This document shows positions 1 through 6,020 of a stretch of DNA of 6,429 nucleotides, in pieces (the stretch's first letter is position 1; each line of letters starts with the position of its first letter). This stretch comes from Candidatus Cloacimonas sp. SDB. GTDB lineage: Bacteria; Cloacimonadota; Cloacimonadia; Cloacimonadales; TCS61. Below the pieces are notes generated by a model, which ran no database searches, had not been told where the DNA came from, and worked only from the letters and a program-made list of their open reading frames with translations. The position numbers and the translations under genes were made by a program. The stretch is taken from assembly GCA_001412425.1 (NCBI GenBank), contig LKUH01000342.1, positions 1 to 6,429 of the forward strand. The letters run 5' to 3'.

Positions 1-93
1 ATTGCTTTGGCTCGCAAAATTATCACAATTAGCTTTGTCCTGTTAAAGAGAAGAACTAAGTTTGATGCTTTAACTTTTAAAGAAGCAGCATAA
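1..93 (+). CDS. C-terminal end of a transposase, probably IS110 family (partial, 5' end outside window)
   Basis: Frame 1 is open from the first base to the TAA at 91-93 and gives 30 residues, beginning IALARKIITISFVLLKRR and ending TFKEAA. An ALARK motif followed by a hydrophobic helix and a short charged stretch with an F/Y-D is what I recall at the very C-terminus of IS110/IS1111-type DEDD transposases. In that family the motif lies after the Transposase_20 domain with its catalytic serine. Neither the DEDD residues nor the serine lies in the window, so activity cannot be judged. If the call is right, an insertion sequence ends just upstream of the exported-protein gene at 165. IS110 elements use a noncoding bridge RNA from an element end, but the piece seen here is too short to show one. 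The family call rests on pattern memory from 30 residues; that this is the tail of some coding region is more secure than the family. Confidence 0.55.
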   Translation: MALARKIITISFVLLKRRTKFDALTFKEAA

Positions 94-164
94 CATACTG
101 TAAAAAAAGAAAATATATAACAATGGGTGAGGTTATTTGTTGACGTCATTCATAGGAGGTAAAA
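94..164 (+). promoter_or_regulatory. Spacer with strong Shine-Dalgarno (154-160) and 8-base palindrome upstream of the first exported-protein gene
   Basis: This AT-rich spacer separates the transposase stop from the ATG at 165. AGGAGGT at 154-160 is a near-perfect Shine-Dalgarno four bases before the ATG and fixes that start over the ATG at 177. A perfect palindrome TGACGTCA lies at 141-148, just before it, and could be a regulator half-site pair or chance. TATA-rich sequence at 111-121 could serve as a -10 region, but I see no convincing -35 partner, so no promoter is called. If an IS110-type element ends here, its right boundary must fall within this spacer. I could not identify terminal repeats. 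Confidence 0.5.
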
Positions 165-3068
165 ATGAAAAAAATAATGTTTATTTTCCTGTTTTCAATG
201 ATCTTGTTCTTCATTCTTCAGGCAGAATGGACCATTCTGGAAACTTATACAGTTCCCGGAAAAGCTTCCGGTCTTGCCTGGGATGGAACATATTTCTACT
301 ATGGTATTTATGGCAGTGACGGTGATCATGTTTACCGGTTCGACCCGGTTTCGGAAACATGTGAGCTGCTATTCACAAATGATGAACTGGGTGATTCTTT
401 CGGCATGACCTGGGATGGCACTTCTCTCTGGGTAACTGACCATCCTACCAGCTCAACCATTCCCGCCTCAGCTATTGAATTTGATTTCTCAGGTAATATC
501 CTTTCTCAATTCAGCCTTCCTGATCATTATATGTCCGGCATAGCCTATGATGAAGGTAATTTCTGGGTGGCAACCTATTATCCTGATGATCCCAGCGTTA
601 TTTATCAGGTTGATAATTCCGGAACTGTGCTGCAACAATTTGATTTCGATATTCCCGGCAATAACGATGAACAGCCCTGGGATCTTTGTATACAGGAAGA
701 AGACCTGTGGATTGCCGATTATAACGCTGATACAATTTATAAGGTTGATACTTCCGGTAATATCTTGGAAAACTATCCGTCCGACACGATTAAACCAGCT
801 GGTCTCGTATTCGACGGCAGTTACTTATGGTATGTAGCTGGCCAGCTAAGTTCCAACTCCACTTTATATAAAGTCGATCTGGGCGGAGCAGGTACTCCGG
901 CAATTTCACCCGGTTGGGAAGAACATGATTTCGGCAATACTATAATTGGAACTTTAGAAAATTATGATCTGCCGATCACAAATACTGGTAGTGCAGATCT
1001 TGAAATCGAAGAACTGAACTTCACTTCCCAAAACTATTCCACTGAATTGCAGCTTCCTCTGATAATAGCAGCAGGTGAATCTTATGATCTGACAATTACA
1101 TTTTCACCTCAAGACTGGGGAGAAATCCCGGCACAGTTGTTTATCTCATCCAACGATCCCATCAACCCTGAAATCGAGATCTCACTCTCCGGTTACGGAA
1201 TATTTGCAGATCAGGAAATAGAAATAGACCCGGAGATGCTGACATATTACAATGTACGAACCGGTGCTGTTACTGGAAACTACATGCAGATCAGCAATCA
1301 GGGTGCTGAACAGTTGATTATTGATGATCTTGAGTTTATCACTGACCTATTTTTTGTTGATGATACTGTGGAACTTCCCATAATACTTGATACCAGAGAA
1401 GTCTACGACCTCAGGATCTGGTTCAGTCCAGAAGAATCAGGATCTTTTGATGATGTGCTGGCTATAAGTAATAATGATTTTGACGAAAATCCTCTGGGAG
1501 TAAATCTTCAGGGTGATGCAATAGAACAGACATATCCCCTATCTGATGTGTTATGGGAATTTACGATCGATACTTCCTGGGATAACAGCCCTAAAGCGAT
1601 CAGTTCCATAACAGATATTTCTGAAGACGGAATAAATGATGTGATAGTATGTTCCGAAGATGGATACATAAGATGCTTCAATGGTAATTCTTCAAATATT
1701 GCAGATATACTCTGGGAATATCCTCTTCCAACTGGATATGTTTATTCTCAAAAAGGATTGTCAACAGGTTTCGATGCCGATTCAGATGGATATGAAGATC
1801 TTGTTGTCGGAACTGCTGGTGGAGACAAAGCAGTAAGAGTGATTTCAGGAAAAACCGGACAACTGATCTGGGTTTATTATACTAACAATTTTGGTGATGG
1901 GGGCTGGGTCTATCAGGTAAACTGGCAATATGACTACAATCAGGACGGTTTCCCAGATGTGCTTGCCTGTGCCGGAGATGACTCTGCCGATACAGGACCT
2001 AAAAGAGTGTTCTGTCTGGATGGTCTGACCGGTGAAATGATCTGGACTTACTATGTTGGAGGACCTGTTTTCTCCGTAATCGGAATTGAAGATATTAATG
2101 GTGACGGCATAATGGATGTACTGGCAGGAGCTTCCAACGAATCTGAAACAGAAGGAAAAGCGATCGCACTGAATGGTGCAACTGGTTCTTTTATATGGCA
2201 GTTTATAACTTCCGGATCTTCCGTATGGGCTTTGTGTCAGGTAGATGACTTTACATCTGATGAAATCAATGACCTGGTTATCGGTGATTTTTACGGTAAT
2301 TATTATGGTCTGAGTGCAGTAAACGGTAATTTGAACTGGAGTGGCAGTATAGGAAGTTATATCTTGATCACTCGCTTTGAGAAACTTGATGATGTCGATG
2401 GTGACGATCATCCGGATATACTAATTGAAAACAGCAGTAACAATGCCATCGTAATCAATGGTCATGAGGGTGGATATGTCTGGAATCAGCATATCGGAGA
2501 TAATTCTCTGTCAGTAGATAGAATATCTGATATTAATGGAGACGGGATAAACGATGTTCTTATAGGTTCACTTAACAATAATTGTTATTTTCTGGATGGA
2601 ACAACTGGAACGGCTCTGGGCTCATATTATCTGGGAACAGCAGTTGATGCTATTGCCGCAATACCCGATATTACAGGAGATAATTCCTGGGAGATGGTAG
2701 CCGGAGGACGTAATGGTCAATTAATCTGTCTGTCCGGAGGTTTGGATGTAGTGGTCGATGCTGATAATACTGAAATTAATTTACCCGAAAATGAAATTTT
2801 ATTTCTGTCAAATTATCCTAATCCTTTCAATCCTGAAACAAAGATTTTATTCGAAATTGCCTTAGAAGGGTATGTTTCAATGGAAATATTCAATATGAGA
2901 GGTCAGAAAATCTGCACCCTTATCGATAATTATTTGGATAATGGTTCACATTCAGTGATCTGGGATGGTAAGGATCAATATAAAAAACCAGTATCTAGTG
3001 GCATATATTTCTACAATCTCTCAACTGGAAGTACTAATCTTACAAAGAAAATGATTTTACTAAAATAG
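165..3068 (+). CDS. Large exported multidomain protein: propeller, two ASH-type Ig domains, FG-GAP-like propeller, type IX sorting domain
   Basis: 967 residues. Residues 1-20 form a Sec signal peptide (KK, long hydrophobic core, ending LQA) before E21. Residues about 21-245 carry repeats of the type G-[LMI]-[AT]-[WY]-D-G/E at about 36, 80, 125, 173 and 213, suggesting an SMP-30/NHL-like propeller. Residues about 247-346 and 352-453 are two ASH/choice-of-anchor-D type Ig domains, each with ISSNDP or ISNNDF late in the fold and ending LSGYG or LQGDA. Acidic loops of the D-x-[ND]-x-D-G-x-x-D kind start at about 484, 537, 590, 643, 694, 743, 789 and 835, a spacing of 46-53 residues. This fits an eight-unit FG-GAP/VCBS or PQQ-like propeller with probable Ca binding. 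From YPNPFNP (884-890) to the end KKMILLK is a type A sorting domain, the signal read by type IX secretion. The likely location is secreted or surface-anchored. No catalytic site was recognised, so the ligand is unknown. GC falls sharply at about base 2760, at the start of the linker to the sorting domain. The next gene starts 11 bases after the stop, suggesting one transcript. Confidence 0.9.
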   Translation: MKKIMFIFLFSMILFFILQAEWTILETYTVPGKASGLAWDGTYFYYGIYGSDGDHVYRFDPVSETCELLFTNDELGDSFGMTWDGTSLWVTDHPTSSTIPASAIEFDFSGNILSQFSLPDHYMSGIAYDEGNFWVATYYPDDPSVIYQVDNSGTVLQQFDFDIPGNNDEQPWDLCIQEEDLWIADYNADTIYKVDTSGNILENYPSDTIKPAGLVFDGSYLWYVAGQLSSNSTLYKVDLGGAGTPAISPGWEEHDFGNTIIGTLENYDLPITNTGSADLEIEELNFTSQNYSTELQLPLIIAAGESYDLTITFSPQDWGEIPAQLFISSNDPINPEIEISLSGYGIFADQEIEIDPEMLTYYNVRTGAVTGNYMQISNQGAEQLIIDDLEFITDLFFVDDTVELPIILDTREVYDLRIWFSPEESGSFDDVLAISNNDFDENPLGVNLQGDAIEQTYPLSDVLWEFTIDTSWDNSPKAISSITDISEDGINDVIVCSEDGYIRCFNGNSSNIADILWEYPLPTGYVYSQKGLSTGFDADSDGYEDLVVGTAGGDKAVRVISGKTGQLIWVYYTNNFGDGGWVYQVNWQYDYNQDGFPDVLACAGDDSADTGPKRVFCLDGLTGEMIWTYYVGGPVFSVIGIEDINGDGIMDVLAGASNESETEGKAIALNGATGSFIWQFITSGSSVWALCQVDDFTSDEINDLVIGDFYGNYYGLSAVNGNLNWSGSIGSYILITRFEKLDDVDGDDHPDILIENSSNNAIVINGHEGGYVWNQHIGDNSLSVDRISDINGDGINDVLIGSLNNNCYFLDGTTGTALGSYYLGTAVDAIAAIPDITGDNSWEMVAGGRNGQLICLSGGLDVVVDADNTEINLPENEILFLSNYPNPFNPETKILFEIALEGYVSMEIFNMRGQKICTLIDNYLDNGSHSVIWDGKDQYKKPVSSGIYFYNLSTGSTNLTKKMILLK

Positions 3069-3079
3069 ATATAAAGAAA

Positions 3080-4423
3080 ATGAAATACTTCTATATTGTA
3101 CTAATAATATTCAGTATTAGTTTACTTTTTTGTCAAAATTGGGAAAATATTTCACCCTTACCTTCCAATGAATATTTACTATTTGGTAATTTTGTTTCAG
3201 CAGAAGAGGGCTGGGTTCTTCAATATGGCAGATATGTTGCTAACGAAATCTATTACACGCAAGATGGAGGTAGTAACTGGGATGTGATATACACGCTTGA
3301 AGATTCATTAGAATATTTCACATCATTTCAAATGGTTGATGATTGTTTTGGTTGGGGCACTAAAGTATGGAGAAATAATCACCATCCATATAACAGGATT
3401 ATAAGTTACCTTAGAACTAATAATGGTGGAAATGATTGGATTGATATGACAGAATATATTCCCGATCTTGATGTTATCGAAGCATTTTATTTCTTCAATC
3501 AGGACATTGGTTTTTTTGCTGGTGGCATAGATCCAGATGATCATTCGGCTAAAATATATAAGACTATTGATGGTGGTTATAATTGGTATCTTACAGAGAC
3601 TCCTCCTATATATTATGAATATCCAAATTTAGTAACATATCAGGTTATTGATTTCTTCTTTCTAGATGAATACCACGGCTGGGCTGCTTGTGCAGCTTGG
3701 GTTGATGCAGGGCTTACAATTTCTACAACTGATGGTGGAAATACTTGGGAATCAGGTATGCAGGCGGGACCTCCCAATGCTTATAATATTCATTTTATTT
3801 CTCCTAATAAAGGTGGTGTTGCTTGTCGTAATACAGCATTCACATATATTGCTATTACTGAAGATAATTTCAATTCGATTTCGTTTGATTATGATAATTC
3901 GAACTGGAATCAATTAGCTAGAGCAATCTGTTTCCAAAATGATTCAACCATTTGGATTACTGGAGAGCCAGGAATCATTAACCGAAGCATAAATAGTGGA
4001 GAATCCTTTGATGTTTATCAAGTAGTCAATTCAAGTTTGGAGACTATAGAATTTCATGAGAACACAGGGTATATTTACGGTCATAATAACAATCTTCTCA
4101 AGTATACTGATCCTGTATATAGTAATTTTGAAGTAGAAACTCAAAATAATGATTTTAATTTATCAATTTATCCAAATCCATTTAATCCTTCTACTGAGAT
4201 TTCTTTTTCAATTCCTGAATTCAATAAGATCGAATTAACTATTTATAATTTAAAAGGAGAAATTGTTAAAAAGCTACTTAATGAATTTGTATCACCATGT
4301 GATTTCAGTATTACGTGGGATAGTAGAGACAATCAAGGTAATAAATTATCTAGTGGATTGTATATATGTGAATTAAACACATCAAAAAACTCTGAATATA
4401 AGAAGTTAATTTTGATAAAATAA
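3080..4423 (+). CDS. Exported Asp-box (BNR/YCF48-like) propeller protein with type IX sorting domain, copy 1
   Basis: 447 residues. Residues 1-19 form a signal peptide; the cysteine near its end is preceded by Phe and does not make a good lipobox, so a lipoprotein is unlikely. Asp-box-like motifs ([ST]-x-[DN]-x-G-x-[TN]-W) occur at 60-67 (TQDGGSNW), 113-120 (TNNGGNDW), 162-169 (TIDGGYNW), 216-223 (TTDGGNTW) and, degenerate, 303-310 (SINSGESF). The first four are about 50 residues apart, as in sialidase-like, VPS10 or YCF48 propellers. YPNPFNP at 364-370 opens a sorting domain ending KKLILIK. I see no sialidase catalytic Arg triad or FRIP motif, so it is best described as a secreted or surface propeller, possibly a binding protein. 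The start is 11 bases after the upstream stop and has only a weak purine-rich ribosome site (AAAGAAA), consistent with coupling to the upstream gene. It aligns end to end with the protein at 4639-5973. Sampled GC is about 32%, lower than the body of the upstream gene. Confidence 0.88.
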   Translation: MKYFYIVLIIFSISLLFCQNWENISPLPSNEYLLFGNFVSAEEGWVLQYGRYVANEIYYTQDGGSNWDVIYTLEDSLEYFTSFQMVDDCFGWGTKVWRNNHHPYNRIISYLRTNNGGNDWIDMTEYIPDLDVIEAFYFFNQDIGFFAGGIDPDDHSAKIYKTIDGGYNWYLTETPPIYYEYPNLVTYQVIDFFFLDEYHGWAACAAWVDAGLTISTTDGGNTWESGMQAGPPNAYNIHFISPNKGGVACRNTAFTYIAITEDNFNSISFDYDNSNWNQLARAICFQNDSTIWITGEPGIINRSINSGESFDVYQVVNSSLETIEFHENTGYIYGHNNNLLKYTDPVYSNFEVETQNNDFNLSIYPNPFNPSTEISFSIPEFNKIELTIYNLKGEIVKKLLNEFVSPCDFSITWDSRDNQGNKLSSGLYICELNTSKNSEYKKLILIK

Positions 4424-4638
4424 TATGCTATATATCTTGATATTGCATTAGGTTCAAATTGTAATAACAGTTTATATTGACCCAAATATTAATAATTAGA
4501 AATAATAAGTTATCAGATGGATTTCAAAGAAATATTTAAAATCAAGGTTTATTCAACACTTGTTTCAGAACATTTAACCAAAGAAATGAAATCTATAAAT
4601 TTATCAAATATTCCTTTATTTATCTCACGGGAGTTTCT
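4424..4638 (+). other. AT-rich spacer between the two paralogous genes, with a possible 41-codon reading frame
   Basis: No RNA gene or convincing terminator is visible. The spacer separates the two paralogues, so the 3' copy may have its own transcription start. TTGACC at 4477-4482 resembles a -35 box but lacks a good -10 at normal spacing. An ATG at 4517 opens a 41-residue frame starting MDFKEIFKIKVYSTL. It ends at TGA 4640-4642 and overlaps the next start codon as ATGA. That is the usual geometry of translational coupling, but the frame has no visible Shine-Dalgarno and I do not recognise the peptide, so it is not called as a gene. GGGAG at 4629-4633, five bases before the ATG at 4639, is a reasonable ribosome site for the downstream gene. 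Confidence 0.4.
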
Positions 4639-5973
4639 ATGAAAATCTATATAGTAATTGCTTTATTGTTTCCAATATCTCTTATATCACAAGAATGGAT
4701 TAATATCTCTCCTTTTACAGAATATGATAATCAAGTTGTAGGTCATTTTGTTTCTGAAAATGAAGGATGGATTAGAAAACATGGAATGTATATTTCACAA
4801 GAAATATATCATACTTTCGATGGTGGGGATAATTGGGAGATCACATATTCATTAGAAGATACATTAGAATATTTTGTTTTTTTTAAAATGATAGATAGCA
4901 TTAATGGTTGGTCAACGATAAAATGGCGCAACAATCATTATCCATATGAAAACTATTATTCATATCAGAAAACCGCAAATGGGTGTTCCTCTTGGGTTGA
5001 TATGACATCATATTTACCTGAAGAAAATTATGATAAAACATTTTATTTTATTGATCAGAATGTTGTTTTTTATGGGGCTAATTGTGATCCGCCGGATTAT
5101 AATGCCAAAATCTATAAAACAACTGATGGAGGTTACAATTGGTATTTAACTGAAACTCCAATAATATATTATCCGGATCCATATCCAGTCGATTATAGAG
5201 TTAATTCATTTTTTTTTTTAGATGAGAATTTTGGGTGGGCATCGTGTTCAGCAGCCATGGATGGTGGCGTTTCAATATACACTACTGATGGAGGTGAAAC
5301 CTGGAATGTAGGGTTGGAATTTGGTTATCCTGATATAGGAGAAATGCAATTTACCAATCAATTTTATGGAGGAGCTATAAGTAGGAATGCTTATTTGTCT
5401 TACCTTCTTATCACTGAAGATAATTTTGAAAATGTTTTATACCAATATGACAGCACAGATTTGAATCAAACCGTTTATACATTGTATTTTCAAGACAACA
5501 GTACCATTTGGGTAACTGGAGATCCAGGTATAATCAATAGAAGTACAAATGGTGGTGAGACTTTTGAGGTTTTTCAGGAAATATCACCGAAATTAATGAA
5601 AATTCAGTTTGTTAATGATACTGGTTATATTTTCGGTGATGATAATAATCTTTTAAAATTATCAAATTCTTCAGATATAAAAAATGATACAATAATTAAT
5701 AATTGTAATTTAACGGTATATCCAAATCCATCAAATTCTTTCATATATATAACTTTCGACAATAATAGTTTGAATAAGGTTTTTTTATCAATCTATAATA
5801 TAAAAGGGCAATTAGTGGAAAACCTTATTGATGGATCATATACACAAAACAATCAGGTTACTGTATGGAATGGAAATAGTAATTTCAGAAATGAAATTAG
5901 TAGTGGAATTTATATCTGTAAATTAAAGATAGCAAATAATTACTTTATTAAGAAGTTTATTATGCTAAAATAG
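4639..5973 (+). CDS. Exported Asp-box (BNR/YCF48-like) propeller protein with type IX sorting domain, copy 2
   Basis: 444 residues, colinear with the protein at 3080-4423 and by eye roughly half identical to it. Residues 1-18 form a signal peptide ending LISQ, before EW. Asp-box-like motifs are at 59-66 (TFDGGDNW), 112-119 (TANGCSSW, degenerate), 161-168 (TTDGGYNW), 215-222 (TTDGGETW) and 302-309 (STNGGETF). Blocks shared with copy 1 include WRNNH.PY, KIYKT.DGGYNWYLTETP and TGxPGIINRS. The sorting domain starts YPNPSNS (361-367), a variant of the YPNPFNP in the other two proteins, and ends KKFIMLK. The start is supported by GGGAG five bases upstream. A run of 11 T at 5209-5219 encodes most of FFFL (191-194) and a run of 8 T lies at 4877-4884; both are possible slippage sites. 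The frame is intact here. Likely role: secreted or surface propeller, ligand unknown. The spacer before it suggests a separate promoter or an older duplication boundary. Confidence 0.88.
   Translation: MKIYIVIALLFPISLISQEWINISPFTEYDNQVVGHFVSENEGWIRKHGMYISQEIYHTFDGGDNWEITYSLEDTLEYFVFFKMIDSINGWSTIKWRNNHYPYENYYSYQKTANGCSSWVDMTSYLPEENYDKTFYFIDQNVVFYGANCDPPDYNAKIYKTTDGGYNWYLTETPIIYYPDPYPVDYRVNSFFFLDENFGWASCSAAMDGGVSIYTTDGGETWNVGLEFGYPDIGEMQFTNQFYGGAISRNAYLSYLLITEDNFENVLYQYDSTDLNQTVYTLYFQDNSTIWVTGDPGIINRSTNGGETFEVFQEISPKLMKIQFVNDTGYIFGDDNNLLKLSNSSDIKNDTIINNCNLTVYPNPSNSFIYITFDNNSLNKVFLSIYNIKGQLVENLIDGSYTQNNQVTVWNGNSNFRNEISSGIYICKLKIANNYFIKKFIMLK
5209..5219 (+). repeat. Homopolymer tract of 11 T inside the second propeller gene
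   Basis: Eleven consecutive T encode codons TTT TTT TTT TT(A), giving FFFL at residues 191-194, within a SFFFLDE segment. The paralogue encodes the equivalent FFFLDE with mixed codons (TTC TTC TTT CTA), so the protein does not require a homopolymer. Such tracts are prone to replication or transcriptional slippage; whether slippage occurs here is not shown. Confidence 0.85.
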
Positions 5974-6001
5974 TATCATATGACCACAAGGCATATTAAG
6001 C

Positions 6002-6020
6002 AACTGCTTTTCAAGCAGTT
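6002..6020. terminator. Small perfect hairpin between convergent genes, possible weak bidirectional terminator
   Basis: AACTGCTT at 6002-6009 pairs perfectly with AAGCAGTT at 6013-6020 around a three-base loop. It lies 28 bases after the stop of the plus-strand propeller gene, and its loop overlaps the stop codon of the minus-strand gene (TGA read from 6013-6011). Neither side has a clean T run, only AT-rich sequence, so as an intrinsic terminator it would be weak. The position between convergent genes is the main support for the role. Confidence 0.4.

Noticed and set aside
547..837. Plus-strand 96-codon frame inside the first exported-protein gene
   Set aside because: It is out of frame within a convincing coding region and has no ribosome site or recognisable domain.
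1845..2411. Long minus-strand open frame (188 codons) inside the first exported-protein gene
   Set aside because: It lies fully within a well-supported multidomain gene, and its product shows no domain or signal. It is explained as the antisense shadow of the repeated acidic-loop coding pattern.
3125..3140. Lipoprotein signal in the first propeller protein (cysteine near the end of the signal peptide)
   Set aside because: The residue before the Cys is Phe, which does not fit a lipobox. The paralogue has no Cys there, and the sorting domain already explains localisation.
4428..4451. Possible hairpin after the first propeller gene (ATGC ... GCAT)
   Set aside because: The stem needs a bulge and leaves a two-base loop, there is no T run, and the sequence is nearly all A/T, so it is not a credible terminator.
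4477..4508. Candidate promoter for the second propeller gene (TTGACC with downstream TAATAA)
   Set aside because: The spacing is about 20 bases, beyond the normal range, and the region is so AT-rich that such boxes are expected by chance. The promoter consensus of this lineage is also uncertain.
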